In this document: in pieces, positions 46,901 through 55,384 of the stretch
How the letters are laid out: the number at the start of each line of letters is the position of its first letter
Position numbering within the stretch: position 1 is the stretch's first letter
Source: Ferruginibacter sp.
Lineage (GTDB): Bacteria; Bacteroidota; Bacteroidia; Chitinophagales; Chitinophagaceae
Direction: 5' to 3'
Length of the DNA: 64,000 nucleotides
NCBI GenBank assembly: GCA_025963635.1
Contig: JAOQAK010000072.1
Location: forward strand, 186,001-250,000
Notes under the pieces: generated by a model
The model's database searches: none
The model's input: only the letters and a program-made list of their open reading frames with translations
Told to the model about the DNA's origin: nothing
Made by a program: the position numbers and the translations under genes

Positions 46901-49879
46901 AATATTATTTACCAGCCACATTTTGAAGCAGACGAAACACTCTCGGGTGTAATTACAATAGCACACGAAGTAACAAGCCTGGTGCTGGCGCGGAAAAAAT
47001 CGAAGTTGCAGGCAGATATGATTACTGATCTCCTGATGACCGCACCGGGTTTCATAGCTACCTTATCCGGGCCCGAACATGTGCATGAATTAGTAAATGC
47101 TCAATACCAGGGCTTGTTTGGAAAACGAAAAATACAAGGCAAACCAATCATGGACGCTTTACCCGAATTGGAAGGGCAGGGTTTTGATAAGTTGCTGGAT
47201 AAAGTTTACAATAGGGGAGAGCCCTATGTGGGGATTAACATTCCAATAACCTTCGCCCGGGATGAAAATGTAGCCCCGGAAGAAAGATATTTTACCTTCA
47301 GTTGCCAACCGATATATAATGAAAATAAAGAAATTTCCTCGATACTTATTTTCGGTTATGAACTAACAGACCAGGTTGTTGCAGTAAATAGTATAAGAGA
47401 AAGGGAAGAACGCTTTCGAACCCTTGCTGATGACAGCCCCATGTTTGTTTTCATCATGGAGCCAGATCCGGAAGCAACCATTAGCTACTGGAACAAAACC
47501 TGGCTTCAGTATACCGGGCAAAGTTTTGCAGAAGCCCTTGGAAGGGCTTGGGATGGAATTATTCATCCGGATGATGTGTCTTTGGTAATGAAATTTTATG
47601 TACCTGCCTTTGAAAACAAACAACCATATTTAATTCCTGCTGTCAGGGTATTGCGCAATGATGGTGAATACCGCTGGCACTCATTCAAAGGCAATCCACG
47701 CTATTTGATTAATGGGAGCTTTAACGGGTATGTAGGTGTGGGTATTGATATACATGACCAAAAAATTGCGGTAGATGCGCTAAAAGAAAGAGAAGAACAA
47801 TTCAGCGCTTTGGCGGATAATATTACACAACTTGCCTGGATGGCGGATGATAAAGGTGGAATTTACTGGTACAATCAGCGTTGGTACGATTACACCGGCA
47901 CCACCATTGAAGAAATGAAGGGTTGGGGATGGCAAAAAATCCATCACCCCGACATGATAGAGGGTGTGGTAGAGCGTTTTAAAAAAGCCATTGAGTCAGG
48001 AAAAGATTGGGAAGATACTTTCTTGCTGCGTGGCAAAGACGGCGGGTACAGGTGGTTTTTATCAAGAGCAATTCCCATCAGGGATAGGGACGGGAATATT
48101 TTAAGGTGGTTTGGTACCAATACTGATATTACTGAACGCAAAGAAGCGGAAGATATTTTAAAAGAGAGTGAAAAAAACTTCCGCCAACTAGCCAATTTAA
48201 TGCCCGGCAAAGTTGCTCATACCGATTCACTAGGCAATGCAATTTTTTTTAATAAAACCTGGCTGGATTATACGGGGCTATCTATGGAAGAGTTAATCGG
48301 ATGGGAATGGCTAAAATTATTGCATCCGGATGATTTGGAGAAAAACAAAAAACTCTGGCAGCAATCTATTGCTGAGGGAACCGGCCTTGTAACCGAAGAA
48401 CGGCTATTGAATAAAGACGGCGAATACCGGTGGCACCTCAACCGGGTTTCACCGGTAAAAGATGAGCGGGGAAAAATAACTAAGTGGATCAGTGCTACCA
48501 CCGAAATTCAAGAGCAGAAAGACCAGCGGGAAGTATTGGAACAGGCTATAAGGGAAAGGACCCAGGAATTATTGGAAGTGAACGAAGAACTGGTACAAAA
48601 AAATCAGGATATTGCGCTAAGCTTCTATAACAAAAAATTTCTTACCGAATTTAGTGAGCGGTTTGCCGCCTATAAATTTCATGATGAATTTTTTAATGCT
48701 GCCGTTACCTATGTCGCAGAACTCACACATATAGATTATGTGTTTGTAGGCAGGCTCGAACAAATAAGCGAAAACGTTTTCAATATACAAACCATCGCCT
48801 TATCTGCGTTCGGCAAACTCGCAGACAACATTAATTACCCATTGCCCGATGGTCCGTGTGAGCAGGTAATAAGCGGCACGCTATATTCCTATCCCCAAGG
48901 CTGCATGATCACATTTCCTAAAAATAAAACCATTGCTCAATTTAGTGTGGAGGGGTATATCGGCTACCCTTTATATAATGCACAGGAAAAAGGCATCGGT
49001 TTGATTGCAGTAATGCACCGCAAAAAAATAGAAGATCCTGAAACAGTATCTTCTATTTTAAAAATAGTAGCCAAGCGGGCCGAGATGGAAATGGAGCGCA
49101 TAAAGTCTGAACAGGGGTTGGTGCAGAACAACAAAATATTGGAAGAAAAGAATGTAGAGCTTGTAAAGATAAACAAAGAGCTTGAGTCATTTACCTACGT
49201 GAGTAGCCATGATTTACAGGAGCCGCTGCGCAAAATACAAACCTTTGCAGGTTACGTTTTTGAAAATGAAAGTAAAAATCTTACTGATAGAGGCAAAGAT
49301 TTCATTCTACGAATGCAGGATGCCGCCCGGCGCATGCAAAATCTCATTGAAGATTTACTTGCCTTCTCCCGTATTAATACTACAGAACGGAAATTTGAAA
49401 GCATCGATCTCAATGTCATTATAGATGAAGTGAAAAAGGAACTTAGCGAAACCATTGATGAAAAACATGCATTGATAGATGTCTCAGAATTGTGCAAAGC
49501 AAACATCATTGTCTTTCAGTTTCATCAGCTCATGACCAACCTAATTGGTAACGCACTCAAATTTTCAAAAGAGGGAGTACCACCTCACATTGTAATCAAA
49601 TGCTGCATTGAAAAAGGTAGTAAAGCAAATAAAGTCAATCTTTCATTCGAACAAAATTATTGCCACATTTCCGTTCAAGATAATGGCATCGGCTTTCAAA
49701 AAGAATACAGTGAAAAAATATTTGAGGTTTTTCAAAAACTACACAGCAAAAAAGAATATGCAGGCACGGGTATCGGGCTTGCCATTGTAAAAAAGATAGT
49801 CGAACATCATAACGGCTTTATTACGGTAACAAGCGAATTAGGCAAAGGCACACAGTTTGACATTTATATTCCTGCTTAA
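43985..49879 (+). CDS. Giant CheB-CheR-PAS6-GAF-histidine kinase fusion
   Basis: The protein is 1964 residues and cytoplasmic. The CheB methylesterase domain (about 12-205) keeps its triad: S28 (GASAGG), H55 (VQHLD) and D148 (GTGSDG). The CheR methyltransferase (about 220-500) has WVAGCSTGQETYSIAI and DLISCRNVLIYMEP. A Glu-rich coiled coil spans about 672-752 (EELQTANEELLSGSEELQSL). Six PAS domains lie at about 756-867, 882-996, 1011-1129, 1141-1259, 1271-1385 and 1396-1509. A GAF-like domain is at about 1539-1702. HisKA has H1742 (YVSSHDLQEPLRK), with HATPase from about 1830 (DNGIGF, GTGIGLAIVKKI). No methyl-accepting protein lies nearby, so methylation may modulate the kinase itself. The partner receiver is 35 bp upstream. 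Architecture is clear; the signal is unknown. Confidence 0.93.
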   Translation: MEERTISITNEPLTRFTNQFSVVGVGASAGGLEAFKKLLRAIPENSGMAYVLVQHLDPTHESMLPGLLQKMTLIPVVEISADVKILPNHIYIIPSNKMLVANNGLLALSPRTKKKNERNLPIDIFFTSLAEAYQSHSIGIILSGTGSDGTAGLKAIKDQGGITFSQDEASAEYEGMPHSAVLAGVVDFVLPPGEIPKKLLEVTNIVIGAGNVDQPLPLKDEEVFKKILSVLRIQKGTDFTHYKQTTIHRRILRRMALNKNEDPASYLKFLVENKPEQVVLYQDLLIPVTSFFRDTSIFDNLCKAVLPGITEDKTSYEPIRIWVAGCSTGQETYSIAICLKEFLGNTSQTQPGGVGLSGELVQIFATDLSEPAIAKARQGIYTKPELENVSPERLREFFTKKGDNYQLNKNIRDMCVFAHHDFLKDPPFSKMDLISCRNVLIYMEPYLQKRALTTFHYSLKPKRFLLLGKSETVSGVPDLFSTAKIAKGKSYKLFARKDAPSRFMHAASQRSELSLSVMDSHSEGETIPNDFQKMSDDIILSRYTPAGVVVNEVMDIVHFRGNTSSFLENSPGKPSHNLLQMAKHGLAFELRNILHKAKTAKGAVTKENIPIEINGSLCIISLEGMLLPDTVEPYFLILFHDNNSIHNKLGNNVAEISSKHSAKKEEKSTRVLQLEQELAQAREDMRSITQEQEAANEELQTANEELLSGSEELQSLNEELESGKEELQSTNEELTVVNQEMISLNEQISAARDYAEAIIANINVPLLVLDKSLRIQTGNNAFYKSFRVSKSETEGLLIYDIGNRQWNIPRLKTALEKILPEKSKVSDFKITHLFQNIGERVVLLNASELINKNNEEKLILLSIEDITEKATARKKIEDTNKRYHNVLMQSPFAFSIMKGKEMEITMANHLMKKFWGKGPDVEGKTLTQILPEIIDQPFQGLINSVYTTGEPAYANEMLVILNHNDKMEERYFNIIYQPHFEADETLSGVITIAHEVTSLVLARKKSKLQADMITDLLMTAPGFIATLSGPEHVHELVNAQYQGLFGKRKIQGKPIMDALPELEGQGFDKLLDKVYNRGEPYVGINIPITFARDENVAPEERYFTFSCQPIYNENKEISSILIFGYELTDQVVAVNSIREREERFRTLADDSPMFVFIMEPDPEATISYWNKTWLQYTGQSFAEALGRAWDGIIHPDDVSLVMKFYVPAFENKQPYLIPAVRVLRNDGEYRWHSFKGNPRYLINGSFNGYVGVGIDIHDQKIAVDALKEREEQFSALADNITQLAWMADDKGGIYWYNQRWYDYTGTTIEEMKGWGWQKIHHPDMIEGVVERFKKAIESGKDWEDTFLLRGKDGGYRWFLSRAIPIRDRDGNILRWFGTNTDITERKEAEDILKESEKNFRQLANLMPGKVAHTDSLGNAIFFNKTWLDYTGLSMEELIGWEWLKLLHPDDLEKNKKLWQQSIAEGTGLVTEERLLNKDGEYRWHLNRVSPVKDERGKITKWISATTEIQEQKDQREVLEQAIRERTQELLEVNEELVQKNQDIALSFYNKKFLTEFSERFAAYKFHDEFFNAAVTYVAELTHIDYVFVGRLEQISENVFNIQTIALSAFGKLADNINYPLPDGPCEQVISGTLYSYPQGCMITFPKNKTIAQFSVEGYIGYPLYNAQEKGIGLIAVMHRKKIEDPETVSSILKIVAKRAEMEMERIKSEQGLVQNNKILEEKNVELVKINKELESFTYVSSHDLQEPLRKIQTFAGYVFENESKNLTDRGKDFILRMQDAARRMQNLIEDLLAFSRINTTERKFESIDLNVIIDEVKKELSETIDEKHALIDVSELCKANIIVFQFHQLMTNLIGNALKFSKEGVPPHIVIKCCIEKGSKANKVNLSFEQNYCHISVQDNGIGFQKEYSEKIFEVFQKLHSKKEYAGTGIGLAIVKKIVEHHNGFITVTSELGKGTQFDIYIPA

Positions 49880-50433
49880 TACAAAACTGTTCGCCACCCG
49901 ATCCTAACCAATATTACTACCGGAAAGACGCATGCAATCATTCTACAATTAATACAAACACAGAAACGAGGATGAACTATAAAAAAGAATTGTGAGTGAA
50001 AGCAATCGGCAGGTCACTATGGTAAAATATGAAAGCGGGAATTCTATTAAGGCAACAATTAAAAATTACAATCATCATTAACACGTAGTATTTGTTAATG
50101 CTATGAAGACAATTTTATCTCCACTTGCAATTGGAATATCTCATTTTTGCAATAGACTATTCAAAACCACCATTTAAAACGGAATAGAAACCTGGATGAA
50201 CTGAATTGAATCTTTTAGATATTCAATAGATTGGCGCAACGTTCTGTAATAAGCCTTTTTACTTATCCTTACCTGCCGCCAATTCATTCTCACGCATCGA
50301 TTTCATTCTGCAAATAATTTTTCCTTCGGGTACCCTTGTGTTATCAGTCATGCGTAATATATTTCGCTAGGGTATGGGTCTATGTTGGCACAAATGCTTT
50401 TGAGATGCTTACCTTACATAAAATTATCATACC
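49880..50433 (+). other. 554 bp intergenic, mostly without signal
   Basis: A short GTG-started frame near 49993-50080 (QVTMVKYESGNSIKATIK) reads like a protein fragment but ends quickly. It could be a relic of a secreted protein's C-terminus. Otherwise there is no gene, and I saw no clear promoter for the DUF1003 gene. Confidence 0.3.
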
Positions 50434-51027
50434 ATGGACAATAATAAAAAATTTGGTGAAATTGAAAAAGAGAATTCAACCCAAAATTATAATCAAAAAA
50501 AAAAGATTTTAAAAGAAGGAGCAACAACAGGGACAGTTACATTTCAAAAAAATATAGAAACTATATGGGAGTTGGAAAAAGAAGCCATTCAAAGTCGGTC
50601 AACAGCGGAGCATATAGCTGACAAAATCACGACATTTGCGGGTAGCACTCCGTTTATAATTCTTCATGTCGTTTGGTTTGGAGGATGGATCTTGATAAAT
50701 GAAGGGATAATTCCAGGGATTGCGCCGTTTGATCCTTTTCCTTTCAGCTTCCTTACGCTGGTAGTTTCATTAGAAGCGATTTTTCTTACACTTTTAGTAT
50801 TGATGAGTCAAAACCGCATGACTAAGGAAGCAGACAAACGTGCACACCTTGATTTGCAAATAAACATGCTTGACGAACAGGAAACAACAATGATTTTGAG
50901 AATGGTGCAAAAAATAGCCAAGCACTTGGGATTGGAAGAAGAAATAGATGACTCTGTAAAGGATTTGTGTGAGGAAACTGATGTAAATCGGGTAGCGAAA
51001 ACATTAGATGAAAAATCCAGTATGTAG
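50434..51027 (+). CDS. DUF1003 family membrane protein
   Basis: This 197-residue protein has a polar N-terminus (1-60) and two hydrophobic helices: STPFIILHVVWFGGWILIN (about 70-90) and FPFSFLTLVVSLEAIFLTLL (about 103-125). The DUF1003 hallmark MSQNRMTKEADKRAHLDLQI follows, then a helical tail (MVQKIAKHLGLEEE). The domain is widespread and its function is unsettled. It stands alone between the giant kinase and the opposite-strand kinase, with its own likely terminator. Confidence 0.9.
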   Translation: MDNNKKFGEIEKENSTQNYNQKKKILKEGATTGTVTFQKNIETIWELEKEAIQSRSTAEHIADKITTFAGSTPFIILHVVWFGGWILINEGIIPGIAPFDPFPFSFLTLVVSLEAIFLTLLVLMSQNRMTKEADKRAHLDLQINMLDEQETTMILRMVQKIAKHLGLEEEIDDSVKDLCEETDVNRVAKTLDEKSSM

Positions 51028-51093
51028 CACATCTGCCCTCAATGCATTTGGGAAAATAGGTCCAGACGTTGTAACAATAACCGTTTGATCGCC

Positions 51094-51122
51094 CACTAAC
51101 ATTGTTGGTGTCACATTTTTTT
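51094..51122 (+). terminator. Probable terminator after the DUF1003 gene
   Basis: CACTAAC-ATT-GTTGGTG (51094-51110, with one G-T pair) is followed by TCACA and seven T residues. It is placed about 67 bp after the DUF1003 stop and before the convergent kinase gene. Confidence 0.5.
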
Positions 51123-51257
51123 ATGATAATTTTCGTTGAAATATGCTATTGGTTCGTTAAGCATTTTGATCGAAGCGCAAAATAGCAAATATAGTTTTAA
51201 GCGATTTTTGAAAAAAACAGTAAAGGTTTTATGTCAAATTTGTGGCGATATCAGGTT

Positions 51258-52808
51258 TCAATTTGAAGGTAAGTACACATCAAATGTAGCCCCGTGCCCT
51301 AATGAACTGAGTACATTGATTGTACCGGCGTGATTCTCTACGATTTTTTTGCATAAGGACAATCCAATTCCTGTTCCGGCATAATCTTGCTTTCCATGCA
51401 ATCTTTGAAAGAGAGAAAATATTTTTTTATCATATTTCTGTTCAAATCCAATTCCGTTATCCTCAAAACTAATTTGAAAGTATTTACCCTCACTTAGCGC
51501 ACTTGGAGCATTTGGGATTTGATTTTTATTCACAATTGCCCAACTTATTTCAATAATTGGTTTCGTGTTGGAAAATTTTAAAGAATTACTAATAAGATTT
51601 GAAAATAGTTGTCCTAATTGAATAGCACTGCCAGTTATCGTTGGAAGGTGTGCGCACTTAATTATAGCATCTTTTTCTTCGATCAGAAGTTCAAAGTCCA
51701 GTTTAACTTCTGTTATAATATTATTTAGATCAACTTCTCCCACACCGGAATTGTATTCGTCTATGTTTTTGTCTTTAGAAAGACGGCTATACTCCAATAG
51801 AGATTTAACAAGTTCAGATAGCCTCTTTGCGGATTTATCTAATTTCTTAAAATAAGATTTTACAAAAGCTTCATCAGTGTAGTTCTCCTGGATTAATTCA
51901 GCAAAGGTTTGAATTTTTCTTAGTGGTTCTTGTAAATCATGCGAGGCAACATAAGCGAACTGTTCCAATTCGCTATTTTGTATTTCAAGTTCAGCGGTGT
52001 ACGAAAGCAATTTTTCATCCGCTATCTTTTTCTCTGTAAGATCACGTGTTACTTTTGAAAATCCTATTAACTGCCCATCTTTCCCATGCAGAGCTGTAAT
52101 TACAATTGTACCCCAAAATTTTGAGCCATTTTTTCTCAAACGCCAGCCTTCCTGTGTGGCTTTGCCCTTATATCTCGCTTCATCCAGTAGGCTATCGGGT
52201 AACTTATTCTTGCGGTCCTCCTCTGTATAAAATAAATCGAACCTTTTACCGATTACTTCGTTAGCAGAATATCCCTTTATATTTTGGGCCCCTATATTCC
52301 AATTCTCAATAATCCCGTTTGGACTTAAAAGAATAATTGCATAATCCTGTACTTCAGCGATCATTCGATGATATCGCTCCTCACTTATTCTCAATTTATC
52401 TTCATCAATTTTTTTCGCTGTCAAATCCCTGGTTACTTTACTAAACCCAATGATGCAATTATCATCATCATGCAAAGCAGTAATTGTTATGCTGCCCCAA
52501 AATCGGGAGCCGTCTTTTCTCTTTCTCCAGCCTTCCTGCGTTGACCTTCCGTTCAGACTAGCTTCATTGATCAGCTGCTGAGGCATATTGACTGCTAAAT
52601 CCTCTGGCAAATAAAAGATACTAAAATGCTTACCAATAATTTCATCACTGGTGTACTGCTTTATTTTCTGAGCTCCCTTATTCCAATTGCGAATTATCCC
52701 TTCCTTGTCCATTAATATAATCGCATAATCTTGTATCTCTGCAACCATTCGCGAATAGAGGTCGTTTGTGTTTTTAAAATCGCCGAGTATAACTGGTTTT
52801 TCATTCAT
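51258..52808 (-). CDS. Sensor histidine kinase with two near-duplicate PAS domains
   Basis: This 516-residue cytoplasmic kinase has PAS 1 (about 20-130) and PAS 2 (about 148-258) that are tandem duplicates: both contain QDYAIIL, STQEGW or ATQEGW, and GFSKVTRDLT. HisKA carries H290 (YVASHDLQEPLRKIQTF). The HATPase region (about 395-516) has GSAIQLGQLFSNLISNSLKF, DNGIGFEQKY and AGTGIGLSLCKKI. The kinase core closely resembles that of the giant fusion at 43985 (same SHDLQEPLRKIQTFA and YAGTGIGL strings). Its gene follows the receiver at 52823 by 14 bp on the minus strand, so the two form an operon in receiver-then-kinase order, like 43503 and 43985. Confidence 0.94.
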   Translation of the reverse strand: MNEKPVILGDFKNTNDLYSRMVAEIQDYAIILMDKEGIIRNWNKGAQKIKQYTSDEIIGKHFSIFYLPEDLAVNMPQQLINEASLNGRSTQEGWRKRKDGSRFWGSITITALHDDDNCIIGFSKVTRDLTAKKIDEDKLRISEERYHRMIAEVQDYAIILLSPNGIIENWNIGAQNIKGYSANEVIGKRFDLFYTEEDRKNKLPDSLLDEARYKGKATQEGWRLRKNGSKFWGTIVITALHGKDGQLIGFSKVTRDLTEKKIADEKLLSYTAELEIQNSELEQFAYVASHDLQEPLRKIQTFAELIQENYTDEAFVKSYFKKLDKSAKRLSELVKSLLEYSRLSKDKNIDEYNSGVGEVDLNNIITEVKLDFELLIEEKDAIIKCAHLPTITGSAIQLGQLFSNLISNSLKFSNTKPIIEISWAIVNKNQIPNAPSALSEGKYFQISFEDNGIGFEQKYDKKIFSLFQRLHGKQDYAGTGIGLSLCKKIVENHAGTINVLSSLGHGATFDVYLPSN

Positions 52809-52822
52809 TCCAATCTTTTTAA

Positions 52823-53245
52823 TTAAGATTTATTTACTTGGCCATTTGTTACCCACGTTATGCCAAATATTTTCGCCAATTTTTCCCTCAGAACAATTGT
52901 TTCCACCGGTTTTATTATGAAATCCTCTGCCCCCAGTGCTTTAATCTGCTTTACCACCGAACTTTCAGCTGTTGTTGAATACATAAAGATTTTTGTCTCT
53001 TTAAGTCGTTCCATTTTCTTTAAGATTTTTAAACATTCAATACCATTCATTTTTGGCATGTTAACATCCAAAAAAATATAATCGGGTACATATTCTTTCT
53101 GAGATTCAAGCATTATAATGGCTTCTTCACCATTATTAGCCGTCCGGCAGGAAATATCAGCGCTAATTTTCTTAACGCACATGAGAAAAATTTCCTGGTC
53201 GTCCAAATCATCATCAATGATCAGACTATGTTTTGATTCATTCAT
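52823..53245 (-). CDS. Stand-alone receiver (single-domain response regulator)
   Basis: This 140-residue receiver has no output domain. It has acidic residues D11-D13 (LIIDDDLDDQEIF), phosphoacceptor D60 (YIFLDVNMPKMNGIECLKIL), FMYSTTAESSV and FIIKPVETIVL with the conserved Lys-Pro. It is of the same type as the receiver at 43503. As first gene of the minus-strand pair, it lies just upstream of its likely cognate kinase. The upstream side (53246 onward) is gene-poor. Confidence 0.93.
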   Translation of the reverse strand: MNESKHSLIIDDDLDDQEIFLMCVKKISADISCRTANNGEEAIIMLESQKEYVPDYIFLDVNMPKMNGIECLKILKKMERLKETKIFMYSTTAESSVVKQIKALGAEDFIIKPVETIVLREKLAKIFGITWVTNGQVNKS

Positions 53246-53561
53246 TTTTGGGATTTACTTTGACGGAGGGTAGATCGATAGGTAAGCTTAACTGTTGGTA
53301 AAATTACTTAAAAAAACAATCTCTTTCATTTTTGACGATTGCCTATATGTTTAAGTAAATTAAATTCATGCAAACATTGTTTAATTAAAAAGAGCATTTT
53401 TATAGCGAAAGCAAAGTGCAAATATTCTATCTGGGATTTTAGAATATTCGGGAATGGAATGAGTTGACAAACACGACAGCAGACCATGCATTTCAAAAGC
53501 CGGGCACGATCAAACTCCAAGTTAAGCAGAGTGGTAGCTCCAGGTCCTAAGGGATTGCTGC

Positions 53562-53580
53562 CAGTCTCAATTTGAGACTG
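53562..53580. repeat. Perfect 9-bp-arm palindrome CAGTCTCAA-T-TTGAGACTG
   Basis: The arms are exact with a single central base. It could be a recombination or transposon-end site, or a hairpin. It precedes a 45-codon frame by 8 bp and lies about 470 bp from a conjugation-gene relic, which favours a mobile-element origin. Confidence 0.5.
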
Positions 53581-53588
53581 ATCGAGAA

Positions 53589-53726
53589 ATGAAAGTTAAG
53601 GTCGTGGAGAACTTAATTTGGCACTATAATGTTTTTCAAAACAAAGAAAACTATTTCATAGCGACCGCTGGCGAACAGCATCGTCTCAAGCCAATTTCGT
53701 GGTACAGGTCTCTCATAATAGGTTAG
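53589..53726 (+). CDS. Possible small or truncated protein (45 aa), unrecognised
   Basis: ATG 53589 to TAG 53724-53726. It begins MKVKVVENLIWHYNVFQNKE and ends LKPISWYRSLIIG, a protein-like mix of aromatic and charged residues. No family is recognised. It may be the remnant of a gene from the lost mobile element, or chance. Confidence 0.25.
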   Translation: MKVKVVENLIWHYNVFQNKENYFIATAGEQHRLKPISWYRSLIIG

Positions 53727-53825
53727 AATGTAACCAATATCTTGTGGCCCTGTGAAAAAAATAAATGATACAACTTTTCAAATCAGTTTGCTGTTGATGA
53801 TAAAAACTTTGGCAGCAATAAGAGA

Positions 53826-54017
53826 ATGACAGACACATTGGGGGATATAAGGGATTCTTATCTCATTGCACAGCATATTGCAACGGACCAAAAGGTTGTG
53901 TATAGGTTTTATTCTGGTTGGCAAGAACGAATAAAGATTTTACCACCGCTGGGTCTTGGAAATTATCTAAAGCAACAGTCCGCATTATCGAATAAGCCGG
54001 TTATTATTTCCTTTTAA
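53826..54017 (+). CDS. Possible small protein or gene fragment (63 aa), unrecognised
   Basis: ATG 53826 to TAA at 54015. It includes LIAQHIATDQKVVYRFYSGW and LPPLGLGNYLKQQSALSNKP. Composition is plausible for coding, but there is no family match, no clear ribosome binding site and no neighbours in operon. It lies beside the conjugation relic and may be another fragment. Confidence 0.3.
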   Translation: MTDTLGDIRDSYLIAQHIATDQKVVYRFYSGWQERIKILPPLGLGNYLKQQSALSNKPVIISF

Positions 54018-54051
54018 TTCGGATGTTATAAAATTACGACTGTCATCATTA

Positions 54052-54390
54052 CTCAAGTAAGTGGTTGATAATTGATCAAAGACAAGGCAGCTTTTCAACG
54101 CCCTTTTTGTTCACAAGTTTTACCAGCGGGTTAACGTATAAAGATCATACGCTCCATAGACCTGTATCTTCTGCGGATTGTTGCCAACGCATAGGATTTT
54201 AGGTGCTTTTGAGATTATTAATATCGAGCGTAGAAAACAATTTATCGTCTTCAACCTGCATCAATTCTATAACGTGGGGTAAGGCGCAAAATTCTCCATC
54301 CTGGAACCTGCGAAGGAACCAGATAGTGGCTTTCAAAAAACTGATAGTAAATTCCACAACGAACTCCCCTGGTTTTAATCCATACCAAGT
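54052..54390 (-). pseudogene. Relic of a TraG/MobC-type conjugation coupling protein (VirD4-like)
   Basis: On the minus strand one frame reads TWYGLKPGEFVVEF, then ISFLKATIWFLRRFQDGEFC, ALPHVIELMQVEDDKLFSTL and LDINN. After a stop near 54207 the next frame gives KILCVGNNPQKIQVYGAYDL and YTLTR. Then KLVNKKGVEKL and LVFDQLSTTYL appear across further frameshifts. In order, these match conserved blocks of the Bacteroidota YWF-type coupling ATPase: FLxAxIWFLR, CTLPHVIEL, LDINNPxDPKILCVGNNP, LVKLxNKKG and LVFDELPTTY. The segment between DKLFSTL and LDINN is missing about 60 residues. Stops, frameshifts and the deletion show it is non-functional, and no other transfer genes remain. Confidence 0.82.
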
Positions 54391-54687
54391 TCAGTCCCAC
54401 CAAAATAGTACGTGCCGATTGCAGCTTCTCTAATGTATAGCAAGCTCACCTGGGCCACGGCAAGCCCCTATTCGTTTCTGTTTGCTTTAGCTTAGTCTTG
54501 CAGCTATTCTTAAAAAGTGGGATTTCAGTGGAGATTTTTCTCCTTGTTAGAGACTGCGAGTTTATTTGCTGTCAATACCCGTTGTATTCTGCTGTTCTAT
54601 GTGCAGAATTTCGCTTAGAAACAGGAGGTAGTCGATATGGAATTCTTACCATATCATAACCATATTAAACTATGTACACAAAACAAT

Positions 54688-54695
54688 TACCTTTG
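54688..54695 (+). promoter_or_regulatory. Probable -7 box of the ECF sigma gene
   Basis: TACCTTTG is an exact TAnnTTTG match. TTA at 54665-54667 lies at the -33 position with 20 bp spacing. Transcription would start about 20 bases before the sigma ATG at 54722. The stretch 54391-54687 holds no other recognisable feature. Confidence 0.55.
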
Positions 54696-54721
54696 CGGCA
54701 CTCGCAATTGCTATCTTAACA

Positions 54722-55303
54722 ATGCCCGAACCTCTTCATTCATATTCCGATTCAGAACTGCTTTCATTGATTTCCAAGGGAGACGAAATGGCGTTTACAG
54801 AATTGTATAACCGCTATTGGGATAAGTTATTCTTTATTGCGGGAATCAAATTCCGTGATCTGGCTGTTGCCGAGGAAATGGTGCAGGATATCTTTTTAGA
54901 CATTTGGAACCGCCGCACAGCATTGAATATTATTGGCGAACCTGAAGCTTATCTTGCTGTAAGCATGAAATATAAAGTGATCAACGCACAGGCAAAACTC
55001 AAACGGGCGGCTGACTACCAAAAACATGCCCTGGAAAATAAACGCCCCGAGGATAATTCTACAGAGGAGCTCTTAAGCTTCAATGAGTTAAAAGGGAAAT
55101 TGTCGCAGTTCGTATCCAAATTGCCGGAAAAATGCAGGGTTACCTATCAACTTAGCCGTGAAGACGGTTTGTCGCAAAGAGAAATAGCAATTCACCTCGA
55201 TATTACCGAAAAAGCTGTAGAAGCTAATTTATCACGTGCCAGAAAATCACTTCGTATGGCATTTAAACACATACTGTCTGGCATCCTGTACATCCTTGCT
55301 TAA
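54722..55303 (+). CDS. ECF RNA polymerase sigma-70 factor
   Basis: This 193-residue sigma factor has region 2 at about 25-90 (FTELYNRYWDKLFFIAGIKF, AEEMVQDIFLDIWNRR) and region 4 at about 120-180 (LPEKCRVTYQLSREDGLSQR, EIAIHLDITEKAVEANLSRA). It is of the Bacteroidota FecI-like group typical of PULs. The FecR-type anti-sigma gene starts 81 bp downstream, followed by an STN-domain SusC, giving a full surface-signalling chain. The expected targets are the susC/susD pair at 56909-62042 and perhaps its own operon. Confidence 0.95.
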   Translation: MPEPLHSYSDSELLSLISKGDEMAFTELYNRYWDKLFFIAGIKFRDLAVAEEMVQDIFLDIWNRRTALNIIGEPEAYLAVSMKYKVINAQAKLKRAADYQKHALENKRPEDNSTEELLSFNELKGKLSQFVSKLPEKCRVTYQLSREDGLSQREIAIHLDITEKAVEANLSRARKSLRMAFKHILSGILYILA

Positions 55304-55384
55304 TACTTATTACAAACCTTTATATTTTTATTATGTGTAGGGATTTGTTTAGCCCGATTGCCTATACTTAGTAGCATCTTCAAT

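Larger units (their letters stand above)
53246..54051. other. Gene-poor scar region, left part
   Basis: This is 806 bp between the minus-strand receiver and the conjugation-gene relic. It contains a perfect palindrome and two small frames, listed separately, and no full-length gene. The longest minus-strand frame (53326-53520) does not look like protein. Confidence 0.4.

Noticed and set aside
53326..53520. 64-codon minus-strand frame in the scar region
   Set aside because: Cys-rich, without motifs; it does not connect to the coupling-protein relic.
55358..55384. TTG start upstream of fecR
   Set aside because: It adds nine hydrophobic residues not typical of FecR; ATG 55385 gives the expected N-terminus.
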